Shown: piece by piece, positions 1 to 12,253 of the stretch
How positions within the stretch are numbered: the first letter of the stretch is position 1
How the letters are laid out: each line of letters starts with the position of its first letter
Assembly (NCBI GenBank): GCA_022578965.1
Contig: MU400509.1
Span: forward strand, 558,001 to 622,000
Reading direction: 5' to 3'
Origin: Xylaria sp. FL1777
Taxonomy: Eukaryota > Ascomycota > Sordariomycetes > Xylariales > Xylariaceae
DNA length: 64,000 bases
Translations under genes and position numbers: made by a program
The notes under the pieces: generated by a model
The model's input: only the letters and a program-made list of their open reading frames with translations
Database searches by the model: none
What the model was told of the DNA's origin: nothing

Positions 1-1088
1 ACGAGGTCTCGGAGCCCGACCTCCACGTCTACCCCAACCTGGCCTCATTTTTTTATCGGACTCTCAAGCCCGGTGTACGGCCGCTGGATCCGGATTCAAA
101 TGCGTTGCTGTCGCCCGCCGACGGTCGGGTCTTGCAATTTGGGAAAATCGATGGAAATCATATCGAGCAGGTGAAGGGTATGACTTACACGGTGGATGCG
201 CTACTAGGAAAGAACACACCAACGCCTAGTATTTCGAGTACGAAATCTGAACCAAATGCCGAAAGTGCACAAAAAGGGCGCGCCGGGAAAGAGCAACATG
301 GTGATGAGGAGCTAGTCAAAGCTGACGAGGAATTCGCTCGTGTGAATGGCATCTCATACACAATTCCCAACCTACTCTCGGGCGGCCCCGAAGAAAACCA
401 CGAGAATCCAAAGATAGAGGACCAAAGCGCGGTTCAATCCAGCCCAGTTGCTGTTTCCGAAGTAAGGGCTGATCTCGCGCTCGCCGAAAAGCCTTGGTAT
501 GCTGCTAGCCCCGGCGGCAAGACCACCCTCTACTATGCCGTCGTCTACCTTGCGCCGGGTGATTACCACCGCTTCCACTCGCCAGCCAACTGGGTCGTCG
601 AGCGCCGTCGACATTTTTCCGGCGAGCTGTACTCAGTGTCGCCGTACTTGCAGCGCACACTGCCCGGACTATTCACGCTTAACGAGCGAATTGTGCTCCT
701 CGGACGTTGGCGCTGGGGGTTCTTCTCCTATATTCCCGTCGGTGCTACGAATGTTGGCTCTATCAAGATTAACTTTGACAAGGAGTTGCGGACGAACTCG
801 CTTTTAACCGACACAGCGGCTGATCGCGCGGCTGAGGAAGCCTCAACCCGGGGCGAGCCTTACAGCGGCTTCGCTGAGGCTACGTATTCCGACGCAAGTG
901 CCGTTCTCGGCGGTCATGCGCTGCGACGTGGAGAAGAAATGGGCGGCTTCCGGCTGGGAAGTACTATTGTGCTCGTATTTGAGGCACCTATTACGAATCA
1001 TGCTGGCGATAAGCATGGGTTTGTTTGGGCTGTTGAGAAGGGCCAGAGAATCAAAATGGGGCAGGCACTAGGTCGCGTCGAGGAATAG
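1..1088 (+). CDS. PSD1: Mitochondrial phosphatidylserine decarboxylase, C-terminal part (5' end outside window)
   Basis: Decarboxylates phosphatidylserine to phosphatidylethanolamine in the mitochondrial inner membrane. The frame is open from base 3, giving 361 visible residues up to TAG at 1086-1088. Family landmarks are YPNLASFFYRTLKPGVRP, then LLSPADGR, then HRFHSPANW, and near the C-terminus LGST. LGST is the site where the proenzyme cuts itself into beta and alpha chains; its serine becomes the pyruvoyl group. A roughly 90-residue hydrophilic insert (about 200-480) lies between the SPADGR block and the core, as is common in fungal PSD1. The true start, transit peptide and membrane segment lie left of the window. 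No intron is seen here. Family and catalytic motif are certain; symbol by orthology. Confidence 0.95.
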   Translation, partial: EVSEPDLHVYPNLASFFYRTLKPGVRPLDPDSNALLSPADGRVLQFGKIDGNHIEQVKGMTYTVDALLGKNTPTPSISSTKSEPNAESAQKGRAGKEQHGDEELVKADEEFARVNGISYTIPNLLSGGPEENHENPKIEDQSAVQSSPVAVSEVRADLALAEKPWYAASPGGKTTLYYAVVYLAPGDYHRFHSPANWVVERRRHFSGELYSVSPYLQRTLPGLFTLNERIVLLGRWRWGFFSYIPVGATNVGSIKINFDKELRTNSLLTDTAADRAAEEASTRGEPYSGFAEATYSDASAVLGGHALRRGEEMGGFRLGSTIVLVFEAPITNHAGDKHGFVWAVEKGQRIKMGQALGRVEE

Positions 1089-2397
1089 GGGGGAAAATCC
1101 TCCACTCGTCGCTCAGCCCCCACGTGCATAGAGAACAATCGTAAAAAGACACGGACTGTACATATAGATCTTGTATATCCCAAAAATGCGGTCTATTGTA
1201 CTTTGTATATTGTTGGCAGATGACTGAAAATGTACAGCAATTTATTCCATACGCATATTTCACGGGTACATCTGCACCTATATCATAGCCACATAATGCT
1301 TGAATGTTGCGAACCGATTATTTATGTAGGTAGTATTTAATTGTTACCTGCTTGAGGTCTTATTGTAGATACGAGTCAAGGTAATAAGAATTAGTACCAT
1401 AGCTAGACTCCCCAAAAGATATATAGAAAAAGATTGAAGTGAATTCTATTCTCCCTGTTAATAGTACAAAAAAGAAACTCTGTGCACTATACGATTAGGC
1501 GATTCTAGTTTTCTTTTCTCACGTATGGTTGACTTTATAACGGATTTCACAGAACGCCAGGTGGCCCAGACAACTTGCAAAGAAAGCGTTATCTTTGGAC
1601 CGCTGAATGGAAGAACAACTCTAAGAACGGGCTACTGGTGTAAAGTAAAGCCGCGCAACAACCCCCTCCGATTTCCAGTTCCCTATTTACGTACGCCATA
1701 TGGGAGTCATTTTTCGACCCTATTCTGACACCAACGGGACACAATACACAGGCAGAAGAATATGACATAGCAGGCACAGGAGAAAACAGTTGTTTCCACT
1801 GCGGTCCTGGTATCGTCTCTGGCCTTTTGTTTGCCTCATCCCTCTCTCTTCTGCCCCTAACACCCTCTTGCATAGACCGTTTTCTCTTAACGCCACCACA
1901 ACTCCATTTCCCTAGGTGCGAGCATTTTTCATCTGAGGCTTATTCACCTTTGGAGACATGACAAGACCAAAGGGGCTATGGCATTGTCAATTATGTACGG
2001 GAAACGAATGGCCTGTGAGCATTTCCTTCAAGAACACAGCGATGGCCGAGTGACACCAGCAGTATTTTCATCAATTGTCATCGAGGCCCTTGAGGAACCG
2101 CCTTGAACATGTGCGTGCATCAGGAACAGGGCCACTGCCTTGTAATGAAAGCAAAGGTGGTCAATAACCGGCCTAGACAAATAATAAGGCGGGAAATTGT
2201 CTGCTGATGCTAATGATGGGGGCAAGAACTGTGCAGTAATGCGGATTGAAGTAGTAGTAAAGATATGAGAGATTCGTAAAAACGGATCCGGCTGAAGAGG
2301 CTATCGCCGAGAAAAAAGAAAAGAAAAACGAATAATGAGCCTTGACTGGCGTCCTTCGACATATCATTTATTGTAGTAGTATAAACGAGCTGGAGGA
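1089..2397. other. Intergenic, tail-to-tail between PSD1 and RTS1
   Basis: This 1.3-kb stretch lies between two convergent genes. It is AT-rich just after PSD1. Only short, motif-free frames occur (for example 1525-1728), and I see no family signature, tRNA or long repeat. It probably holds the two 3' UTRs; a long RTS1 3' UTR is plausible. Confidence 0.6.
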
Positions 2398-4577
2398 TCA
2401 CCGCTGACTTCTGGACGAGCCTATCGAGCTCTGTCGCTCGTGGGGCCGACGATCCCGACGGTCTCCATCCTGTAGTTTGAGCGAGTCCAATCGTTTCTGA
2501 TTGTCTTCCGTCATAGAGTCCGGCTCTTCAGTTGTTTGAGAAGCGGAAGTACCATTTGCTTTTCTCTTGTTGGCCTGCTCTGTGATAGCGGCCCACTTTT
2601 TCTCCCTAAGAGCCTGTCTTGCTGGAGCATTATTCTGCTGCTCGTTATAATCGTGAGAGCAATCGTCGAAAAGCTGAGGGTTAATTTCCATAAAAAGCTT
2701 CATGGCATTATATACCATTCCATGAATTGTTCTGTTCATGTTAGTTGTGTATTATCTTTTTTTTATCAAGGAGCACTCACCTATTCCAATGTCCTTTGGA
2801 ATTCTCGTAAAGCGGAGCAAACATTATCGGCAGAATGATTTCAACGTTGTCGCTCACCAAATTGCAAAAGTATTCGTTGTTCCAGAAGTAGAGGGCTCGT
2901 TCGGCTACTTGGAAATGGGGACTAGCTACCGATTTGGCAAGCTGATGGAAGAGGGGCTCCTGAACCTTAGCAAACTCTGCTGGGTCCATCACCTCAAATA
3001 TATCTTCTACCTCATTGAGATACATGACCTCTTTTGTACTGTTGACCTTGGGCCAGTACCGTAGTAGCCCGAGGACTACATCTTCTGTCAAGGAAGCATC
3101 CTTTTCGAGAAATTGAACGATACAATAGGCAAGCTGAGGATGATACATGCTTAAGCTCTTGACTTTATGTAGAGGAAGTAGCGTTCGCGTGAGGAAAAGC
3201 TTGTGCTCTTCCTTTAGAGGCAAGGCGAATCCATTGATGATGGATCCTAAGATCTCAAGTAGCTCGGCAACGCCGTTGAATCTCTCCGTCTCGTAAGTAA
3301 ATTGGAAAAACACATTGTTGATAGAACGTCGAATGAACGAGCGGAGATTGAGGAATTTGCCGTAGATGCGATGCAAAGTTGTCTTAAGGAAATCCCTTTC
3401 GCGTGGATCTTCCGAGTCAAACAGCTCGAGCAATTGAAGGACGAAGCTATGGTCGATGTAGGCCTTGGCGATATTGGTGTTGAAATCCTGGCTTTCAATG
3501 AATCTGAGGAAAAACTCGTAAACAACCTGAATATGCGGCCAAGCGACCTCGAGCACAGGCTCATCCTCTTCGGGGTCAAATGCTTCGCCTTGAGGGTTCA
3601 TTGGTGGAGGAATGGGTCGGAATAAGTTCTTAGCAAACATTTCGACCACACGCGGGTACATGGGCTCTGTGATAACCTGGCGGTTGTTGGCAACGTAATC
3701 CAGTAATTCGTGCAGGGCTAGACGCTTGATCTCCTTCGACTTCATATCACCACTGGCATCGTTGAAATCAAAGATGACGTTGCACTGGTCGATCTTCTGC
3801 ATGAAGAGTTCTTGCCGGCGATTTGGCGGGACCTCATGGAAACCAGGTAGCTTCTCTAATTCTCGGTGAGGATGGGGGGACACATCAAAGCGAGAAGAAT
3901 GTTGGCGCTTAGGTGTTCTGAGACCCTCTGGGACGTCCTTCGGTGTTTGATGAAGGCGATCGAACACCAACGACTTCTGGCCAGCTTTCGGCGGGGCAAG
4001 GTCGTGTGGCATGATTTCTGGAGCTCCAGGAGGGGGGATATGCTGCAGGACACAGGGGATCAGATGCGAGATTCAACTGCCGGGGTGGTGAGGAAGGCTT
4101 GCTTACTGGTGCCGCACTGGGAGAAATTACAACCGTTGGCGGGAGCGTGCCATGTCGAGACGGGGTGGCTGCTCCGTTCGGCGGCTGCTGAGGGCCCATA
4201 CTGCCGAACCTGTCTGGTGCGCCGCTTGAACCCGCGGGATTTCCGTGGGACCCTTGATTTTGCATGGAGGGATCACCGCCAATCGAGCCACCGTTGTTTG
4301 GGGGTAGAGGCTTCATCCTGGGATCATTGAGAGTTGATGTGGACGACGAGGGCGTGAGATTAGGGGACTGGGTTTCCCGGCCGGCGCTGGATGAGGGCGA
4401 GGCTGTTCCATCCTTTGGGTCCTTGTTTTTCTTGGACGACTTGCTGTCACTCTTGCCCCGCGATAGCTGCGAGGAGAAACGTTAGCTCTTACTATCCGCG
4501 ACGGCGGCCACGCCAATTGTTACGCGTGTCTAGCAATAAACCCGTACACTTACGACCCTCTGGCTGAAGCGCTTCAT
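2398..4577 (-). CDS. RTS1: PP2A regulatory subunit B56/B' (RTS1/ParA type)
   Basis: B56-family regulatory subunit that targets protein phosphatase 2A, with roles in septation, stress and chromosome cohesion in fungi. Four exons: 4577-4554, 4466-4107, 4042-2781 and 2731-2398 (659 aa). Introns are 87, 64 and 49 bp, all GT-AG. The N-terminus (MKRFSQRV then a Ser/Pro/Lys-rich tail of about 130 residues) is low-complexity. The B56 HEAT-repeat core starts near [16 protein letters not shown] and runs through [17 protein letters not shown] and [15 protein letters not shown] to [22 protein letters not shown]. The join AG|A restores the conserved HWNRTIHG motif across the last intron. The 24-bp first exon is supported by frame and splice sites and matches the usual short first exon of this family. 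Very confident in family. Confidence 0.95.
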
Positions 4578-6339
4578 TTTTGTAGGTCACAGCCTACTAG
4601 GTCACGGCGGGGTCGAACGCCCAAGGCGAGGGCTCTGCTTAGAAGAGCGATGAGATCAGAGTCGAAGCCGGGGGTTACCGTGTTGATAGAGGCAAATAGG
4701 TTGGGTGGGCGTAGCAAGGCCCAGAAAAAACCGGCGCCGGGACGACAAGGGCGAGGATGATGGGGCAAGACAGTACTGTGGTGTTTATTATTTCACAGCT
4801 GATTTTGAGGTGCGGAGCCTCCAAGGTGACGACGGCTGAAGCGCAGGGACCGGGGGTTTTGTATTTCGGCAATAGATAAACAACAGATCGCGGCCGGCAG
4901 TACCAAATCAAAGGGAGATAACAGGCTGTGTGGCTTGCATATTTCGGCCTGCGATTCGTGACATGAAGGTCGGGCAATTCGAGAGGGAGGATCGCGTGGT
5001 TGAGGTACGGGTAGATTGGTAGGTAAAGTTGGTGGTCTGTGGTGGTTCTAAGTTAGGAGTGGTCGTTGTGGAGGTGGAGAAAACAACTCCGTGATCCTAC
5101 TAGCTACATACCTACAGTACCTGTCTCCCTACATTACGCATAGTACGGAGAGTACAGGGGAATGAATTGAACTGATAGTGGATGCGTACCTACACAGCCG
5201 ACCGGGTCTACCGAGCTAAGTAATGCTGTAGAAGCTGCATTGTAAACCGTGCTTAGGAACACATTTTTCTCTGACACAACCTGACGAGTACGTACCTACA
5301 TAATTAGGCTAGGTACCACTTGTGAACAAGTCAAAACAACAAGACAAAACGAAGTAGGTATCGAGCAGGATTTAAAGACATGCCTTTTACTGGCCTGGAT
5401 TGTTACCTGATGAAACTTGCAGATGTCTAATGGTAACAATAAAACTTACTCAGGTACCTTCGAAGTACCTTATCAACAAGGGCCTCCAGGGGCTGCCAGC
5501 CTACACCATCTGGGCAGTACTGATGCCTACCGCCCTTAGGTACTTGGAACCGTGCCTGTAGGCGATGCTGTGCAGCCGTTGTGAGGTTAGGTAACCGCCT
5601 GTCAAGTGTCTGTACCTGTACCTAAGTACCTACTTAAGTACCTATGTATAAAGTTCAAATGTTTATAGAGGAGCTATTCTAGGCTATTAGGTACAGCTGT
5701 ACGACTTAAGCTACTCTTAAATTTAGTGGGTACATGTACCTAGTATCTTGCTGATAGCAGTAGTACGCAGTTAGAGCACCTAGAATAGATTAAGGCTGCC
5801 TTAGAATACAGTACCCATCTGTAGGTACTTACCTACCTAAGTGGGGTTAGGTAGGTAGGTAGTTTGCTTTCTGAGTTGGTCAGTGCAGTGCACCTGCACT
5901 TTTGCCAAGCGAATCTTATTCCCAAGAATGTGTTTTTTCAGGACCGTGATTGGCTTGCTTCATCATGCACAATCATCACAATCATTGCTTCAGCATCTCA
6001 CAATGACGGAGAAGTAACACCTACCTCAAACAAGTGCCTAGACTCCCGTCCATTTTGTCCCTACCAAGTAAGAATACAGGGAGGTACCTAGATATACCTA
6101 CCTAGGTAGTACCCAAGTCTAAGGAGCTGCTTAGTTGCATGCATTGATGAGTAACACGACTTGTTCCTACATAGGTTACTTATCTTATACCATCTACTTA
6201 CCTACCTACCTACCTATGTAGGTAGCTAGCCAATATTCTCAGTTCTCGGTAGTCGAGATATAATCGTCTTTTCAGGCAAACCTAACTCGGTCCATAACAG
6301 CCCCAAACCATTTATATGGCCTCCTTATTATAAGTCACC
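4578..6339. promoter_or_regulatory. Divergent promoter region of RTS1 and TFC1, rich in TAGGTA/TACCTA repeats
   Basis: This 1.76-kb non-coding stretch separates two head-to-head housekeeping genes. From about 5100 to 6240 it is packed with short direct and inverted copies of TAGGTA/TACCTA. Examples are 5590-5650, which includes the 10-bp palindrome TACTTAAGTA at 5631-5640; 5822-5866; and 6195-6225, which can fold into a hairpin. No credible coding exon is visible (the frame at 5864-6091 has no motif). Such repeats are common between genes in these fungi; any regulatory role is inference. Confidence 0.55.
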
Positions 6340-8256
6340 ATGAGCCACAACAAAGGTGGCCACACCTATAGCAGAGCGCAGATTGGCCTAGATGTCCTTG
6401 ACACCGGCACTCCTATGAGCGCTCCCACCTTCGACGTACCCGAGCGTAAAATAGTTGCTGTTGAGCATCCGTGTATTGTGGTCAATCTCGAGAACGGGCT
6501 GCGGTCATTTGGACCCAAACCAAACTTTCAGAAAGTGAGCCGTGCACAAATCTACTATTGAAGACATGCTGCTGATTTACTTCAATATTGTAGCTTGTAC
6601 AAGATACACAGGAGCCCCAAGCGCTTCCACTGTGGTTTCGACCTGACAACCCTGCATCAAAGCCCATAGTATCACACCATGCTGCTACTAACAACATATT
6701 ACTAAAGATTACCGTCCCCAGGCGGACGGGACGGAAACGGAGGCGAGGGAGCGACGAGCCCTTTTCTGGGGAGTCCGATATGCCGGACCCTCCCACAGTG
6801 GGCTCTCAAATGAGCACCGTCAGTTCAGTTGCTCGACATGACCGCCCCAGAACTATTCTGCGTAGACTTCAAGATAACCCCGATCAGTATCAAGCCGAAG
6901 CTGTGGGGATGGTTCGAGACAGCCATAGGTACCGGGGATTGGCCGATTTTCAATTCGCCAATGCCAATAATCCATTCCTTCAGAATGTGGCTGAACACCT
7001 ACTTCCCCTGAATTGTATGAATTGTCTCGAGTCTCGGCTAGAGCTAAATCGTGCTAACAGTCGTCGCAGTTCCGAAATTGCGGCAATTCAAGTTAGACGA
7101 AGGTGTCGCAACAAGTCTCGGCCTTGAGATCGTCCCCCCACCCCACTTCACAGACAAGGTCATCGGGTTTAACTACAACTACGAACAGAACCCAGGGATC
7201 GTCGACCAAGGGCTTGATGAAGAAGGAGAAACGCGGTTGGTAAATCGCCAGGGCAGGAATAAATTCTCTTATGGTCACTTCATACATCATGATGCATTCC
7301 CCGCTCCTGGCCAGCCAACACGTATAGACGGCGAGGCCCAAAAAGTACCAGAGTCTTTAATGCAACAGCTTCATGATGCCATGGAAAAGAGACCAGTCTG
7401 GACGCGTCGTGCGATTGTCAACCAGGTGCAGGGCAATTATACTGAGTCCGTTTTAAAGGTGGCATTGCAGCTAATGGGCTATCAATTCCGGGGTGGCCCA
7501 TTTCGCGATGCTATTGTTAAATATGGCATTGATCCCCGACATGACCCAAAATATCGCCAATACCAGACACTTTCCTTCAAGTTGGCGAAAAACCTCGTAG
7601 GCGCGACAAAGGTCCCTTGGCAGACGATTAGAAGGGGCCAAGTTAAAAGTTATTCTAAAAACGACGACCCAACTAGTCACATATGGGACGGGGAGAGCTA
7701 CTCTACGGATGGGAAACTTTGGCAAATCTGCGACATCACAGACCAATTTATGATTGACATAATAACAAACGCCCCCGTCCGTTCCGAGTGTGACCTGAGT
7801 GAATCCGGTTGGTTCCATCGAGGTACCTGGCAGAAGATTAAAGCCGCCATGAAAGCTAAGATGATTGCCATCACGAAAGACAGACTGGGATCAGAGAGCG
7901 ACGATCCTCCGAAGAAAGGATATATATACAATTCTTTTATCGCTAGCAGGCTAGCGTTATATCCTGATGAGTCTGATAAGCCTTTTACAGTCTCGCTTGA
8001 GGGCCTTCTTCGTCCGTTGCAAGATCTTGAAAACAGCAGAAAACGTCGTCGCCCACCTGCGCCAAGAGACCGAACGATAGTAATAGCAACGCCTGACGGC
8101 TCAGTGGGGCCCGAAGGAGACCAGGGCGACGATACAGCTCAATGGTCTCATGATAGAAACAATGATGATGCGGAGGCTTCCTCCCCAGATCGTGGCTGGG
8201 AGCAAATGGTTGGTAGTGATGTAGAAGATGAAGATGCTATGGGTGAAGATGATTAG
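6340..8256 (+). CDS. TFC1: Transcription factor TFIIIC subunit TFC1/Sfc1 (GTF3C5-like, tau55/tau95 type)
   Basis: Subunit of the tauA module of TFIIIC, which recognises the A box of tRNA genes and recruits TFIIIB for RNA polymerase III. Three exons: 6340-6534, 6594-7014 and 7070-8256 (600 aa); introns 59 and 55 bp. Exon 1 carries the N-terminal IVAVEHPCIVVNLENGLRSFG motif, in line with the family's vE-hPg-v-N signature. Exon 2 carries PLWFRPDNPASKPIVSHH, a lysine/arginine-rich stretch and the dimerisation region. Exon 3 carries KRPVWTRRAIVNQ, the most conserved block of the family, and YQFRGGPFRDAIVKYGIDPR. The C-terminus is highly acidic (VEDEDAMGEDD), as in yeast Tfc1. Joins restore LPLN-F-PKLRQFKLDEG. 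Downstream is the SDR on the same strand. Confidence 0.92.
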
Positions 8257-8677
8257 GTTTAAGATGGTGAAGAGCCAAATAAGTATTAATTAAGCACCCG
8301 TATTTTCTTTTCGTGGAAATTCCTAAAGGGCGGTGCTCCATGATGAGTAAATCTGGAAATACATTAGTAGGTAAGGTACCCTTTGAGATGTAAATATACA
8401 TGTATCTTTGTATAGCACGTATTCCGCTTTCTGCATGGTGGGCTAGTAGGTACTGTACTTAAGAGGGGAGACACTGTGTGAGGGTAGATACTTACATAAA
8501 TATATACCGAGCCTCGGCATTATCCGAATCAGACCGAGCTCCTCTCTACACTAGGTAGAGAAGAGGAATTGCAAATGGCTTGGGGAAATTGCTTCTTTCT
8601 TGTTAAACCACCTTGAAGCTGCCTCTAAGTACTTCCAAAAGCCTGACATCTCTTCAAAAGCTCATATTACAACAACC
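8257..8677. other. Intergenic between TFC1 and SDR gene
   Basis: Holds the 3' end of TFC1 and the promoter/5' UTR of the downstream SDR. I see one TAGTAGGTAAGGTACC-type repeat (about 8366-8382) and AT-rich sequence, but no coding exon. Confidence 0.5.
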
Positions 8678-9711
8678 ATGGCTGACGAAACTGCTCTCAC
8701 GGACTTCCCATCGCTCTTCTCGCTGAAGGGCAAGGTCGCCGTCGTGACGGGCGGTTCACGAGGCCTGGGATTAAATGCAGCTTCGGCGTAAGTTCGATCT
8801 AATATGTTCCTTGACTACCCAGTTATAACCTGCTTGCTCTATGTTATTTCGCATAACTACCGCCAACCCAGCTTTCACACTATAGCTGTTCCACGTTTCC
8901 CATCGTTCTTCTCGCAGGACAGCTAGCTGACATAGCTTTCCCCAATAGCTTCCTCCAAGCCGGATGCGCCAAAGTTTTCATCACGTCACGGAAGGCGAAG
9001 GCCTGCGAGGAGGCCGTGGCGCAGCTCAATAAGCTCCCGAACCTCCAGCCCGGCGCGCGCGCCATCTCCGTCCCCGCCGACAGCGCCACTGTCAAGGGCA
9101 TCGAGTCGCTGGTAGCCCAGGTGTCGCAGCACACGGAGCACGTCGACATCCTGTTCGCGAATGCCGGCGCGACCTGGGGCGAGCGATTCGAGACCCATCC
9201 GGAGTCGGCCTTCTCTAAGGTCATGGACCTCAATGTCAAATCGGTGTTCGTGACGGTACAGAAGTTCGCGTCGCTCCTAGAGAAGCGCGCCACCCTCGAT
9301 GACCCCTCGCGCATCATCATCACAGCCAGCACGGCAGGCTTGGGCGTGGGAACGCTTGGTCGCCAGGCTACGTTTGGGTATTCGGCATCCAAGGCTGCGG
9401 TTCTGCACCTCGGACGCAACCTCGCAGTCGAGCTTGGACCCAGACATATACTGGTCAACTCGATCTGCCCGGGTTTCTTCCCTACGAAGATGGCGAATGG
9501 ATTGTTGGAACTGACGGGGGGGCTGGAAAAGCATGCTCAGTCGAACCCGGCACGTCGACTGGGCAGGCCCGAGGATATCGCTGGTGTTGTCGTGTATCTT
9601 GCTAGTCGGGCCGGAGCCCACGTCAACGCGGCCACGATAGAGATCGATGGTGGGGCGCTCTGGAGTACTGGACAACTTCTCAGTGCAAAGGAACCAGAGC
9701 CAAAGCTATGA
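8678..9711 (+). CDS. Short-chain dehydrogenase/reductase (SDR)
   Basis: Classical SDR, NAD(P)H-dependent oxidoreductase of about the usual size (290 aa). Two exons: 8678-8787 and 8949-9711; the 161-bp intron is GT-AG and interrupts the codon after AAS. The start at 8678 (MADETALTDFP) is chosen because it puts the cofactor motif VTGGSRGLGL at the normal distance; an in-frame TTG upstream is ignored. Other landmarks are LFANAGA (NNAG motif), the catalytic serine region IITASTAG, the YSASK catalytic Tyr-Lys pair, and the CPGFFPTKM cofactor segment. The sequence resembles fungal reductases annotated as 3-ketoacyl-ACP (RhlG-like) reductases, but the substrate cannot be read from sequence. Tail-to-tail with the next gene. 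Confidence 0.93.
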
Positions 9712-9970
9712 CGAGACCATTCATCTAGACACGAATACACAAAGCCATTCATATTAGCATTCCACTTTATAATGACGGACGTGATTAGAATGTCCCATGC
9801 CATCTACTGCAATATCATCTCTCCGTTTTCAAAAAAAATAGCTAGGTATCAGTCTCTATTTAGACGCCATACATCCCGTGACATGCGTGAAAAAAATACA
9901 ACGACGCCAATCCCATGCTACCCATGCCTCCTCATATGATCTGTATGTCTCCCAAATATACATCTCCATT

Positions 9971-11418
9971 CTACTTATGAGATCCAAGCATTATGCCAGC
10001 TTTATCCGCAGTATCCGCATCCACCGCCATGGCATTACACTGATTAGGGTCCGGCTTGCGCGCTACCCAATAGCTAGCATTGTACACGGTCTGCAGCATG
10101 CTCTGAGAGTCCTGTACATACGGGGCCCTGAGACCCGAATGTCTGGTCTCGACGACAAACCCCATCTTCTCCACGAGCGCCACGACCTCGTCGTCCGTCA
10201 GCTCGAAGCTTCCGGGGTCTGCGATGCCCAGCGAATTATTCTCGTCGTAGTCGCCGTCGCCGTCGTAGCCGTGGTGGCCGGGGACGTGGTTCTCCCAGTG
10301 CCAGAGCAGCGGGCCCACGTTGATCAGCACGCCGCCGGGGCGCAGACAGCGCCGGATGACTTCCAGGTACCGGATCAGGTTTGGTGCCGTGTCGAGGAAG
10401 AAGACGGTGGCCACCGCGTCGTAGGTGTCCGCGTGCGCGTCGTCGCCGTACAGGCATAGGAAGTCCGCCGCGCACATCTGCATCGTCCCGATCGTGCCTC
10501 CGGCCGCCGTGATCTCGGTGAGTTTCTGCTGCGGGTGCACATCCGGGATTCTGTAGGCCGCGAACTGGTTCGCGCGGCTCCGGTGGTTCGAGAACGAGTG
10601 GATCCATGGGTAGATGGTGTGCTTACCCGCGCGATCGCACGAGTTCAGGATGTACGACGACGCCAGCAGCTGGTGGTAGGATATCTCGTTACCTTCCGAG
10701 TCGTAGCCGAAGCGGCAGAGGTCGAACACGAGACGGCCGAGGCCGGCGCCGGGCACCAGCACCTTCATCGGCGGAGTCTGTAACATCTCCACCGGCGTCT
10801 GTGTTATCGTACCCTCAAGGACTGATTTCCGCGCTTTCTCGACCTCCAATGCCGAGAACACCGGCCCATAGCATGCGTCTCTCTCCGCGCGGCCCTCGGA
10901 TGACCAATCCCGGTAGAACTGCCGTATCGTGCTCCGGGCTTTATCCAGGTCGTTATATTTCGCGATACCGGCCCATTCCTCCGGCATGACCGCCTCCACG
11001 TCTGGGTCCACCATGCCGAATGAGTGCAGCCCCATCTTCACGATGGTACGCGCTAGCTCGGCATTGCTCTCAATGGCGTCATCTACCCGGTTCAGAGTGT
11101 CTAGGTAGTTGAAGGGCGGCTCGGCTAGCATTTTCCAATGCGCCTGTGGAAGGGCATAGAACGCCTGCCTGCGGAAGTGCGTGCAATTCAGATGAGCGTT
11201 CTTGGCATATTGGCTATGGCGTTGTTAGCGATTGACAAGCTGTTGTTTACTAGTGGCGAGGGTACTGTAAATAACCGAAACAGCAAGCACAACTCGTTGG
11301 CGAGATGACTTGTGAGGAGAGATAGAACTCACTTGAAAGAATCCAATGCACAAAATATCACACGGATCTCTTCGGGATCCTCGATAGCGTCCTCCACGCC
11401 ATTCCATTCTTCAGCCAT
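9971..11418 (-). CDS. Carnosine N-methyltransferase-like SAM-dependent methyltransferase (N2227 family)
   Basis: Member of the N2227/CARNMT1 family (yeast YNL092W), which N-methylates the imidazole of carnosine-like histidine substrates. Two exons: 11418-11333 and 11213-9971 (442 aa); intron 119 bp. Exon 1 encodes MAEEWNGVEDAIEDPEEIRVIFCALDSF; exon 2 starts with QYAKNAHLNCTHFRRQAFYALP. SAM-binding motif I is VLVPGAGLGRLVFDLCRFGYDSEGNE split across residues near 170. PWIHSFSNHRS and the acidic DAVATVFFLDTAPNLIRYLE motif are family hallmarks. The insert DGDGDYDEN is a low-complexity acidic loop. The 3' end lies 260 bp from the SDR, convergent. Family certain; physiological substrate in fungi is not established here. 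Confidence 0.93.
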
Positions 11419-12253
11419 CCTCTCAATGCCGCGGTGTAGTCTCGGTGCAGGGATTATGAACAGACGCAAATGGATAATCCTACAGCTAATTTATGAGATA
11501 TCAAGTGCTCTGATCAGTATTTTTTGTGTTAAGTAAACGAAAAACACTCCCATTCGAGAATCTAGACAAATAATACTTGATGGCTAGTATAGGTAGATAG
11601 GTGGTGGTTGTGTTGACTTCGGAGGTTGGTATTCTCAAGAACCTTAAAGTAGGTAACCTAGGCAATGTCGGAAGAGATGAAGGAGGGGCAGCTGAGCTAG
11701 GCATTGTTGACTTTTCGCTCTTGCATTTTGCTGACAAAAACCCTAATACCAGCAGATAGAACTCTCACATGCCAGTTCCAAAAAAATTATTTTATGAGCG
11801 TTTACAGTTTACTTTACCGTCTCCGATAACGAAATCAGTTATTTACGATGTCCTTCAACAACAGGCCGCGGGAACCAATTTAAGCTTTGAATTGCCGGTA
11901 TTTAAGTAGCTCCCTATCTCGGCCTATACTGGGGCAGGCAGCCGGAGCGATTAGCGATTAGCGATTACGGTGGATGTTGGGGCCGAAGCTTGGGCCACGC
12001 CTTGTTTCCGCCGTTACGGTACCTATTTCTTATTCGGAAGTACTCCGTATTACCTAACGACTTCAGTCTACATACTTAAGTACGTACATGAAGTATATCG
12101 GGACGTAACCTCCTAATTCAAATAGGCACATCGCTGACAGCATCAACCAATCGTAATATACCCGATATCAGACTTGATGATTGCACCTTCCTAATAAAAC
12201 CTCAGCTCTTGTTCAGCCGCATCCTGAAACCTAAGCCTTGCTACCGGGTAAAG
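11419..12253. promoter_or_regulatory. Divergent promoter between CARNMT-like gene and PAC4
   Basis: 835 bp between two head-to-head starts. It contains a short tandem repeat GCGATTAGCGATTAGCGATTA around 11945-11966 and a TACTTAAGTACGTAC palindrome-like motif near 12073. No coding frame with a recognisable motif is seen. Confidence 0.5.

Noticed and set aside
6195..6225. Telomere-like CCTA runs
   Set aside because: Filamentous-fungal telomeres are TTAGGG; these are degenerate TACCTA/TAGGTA repeats scattered through intergenic DNA.
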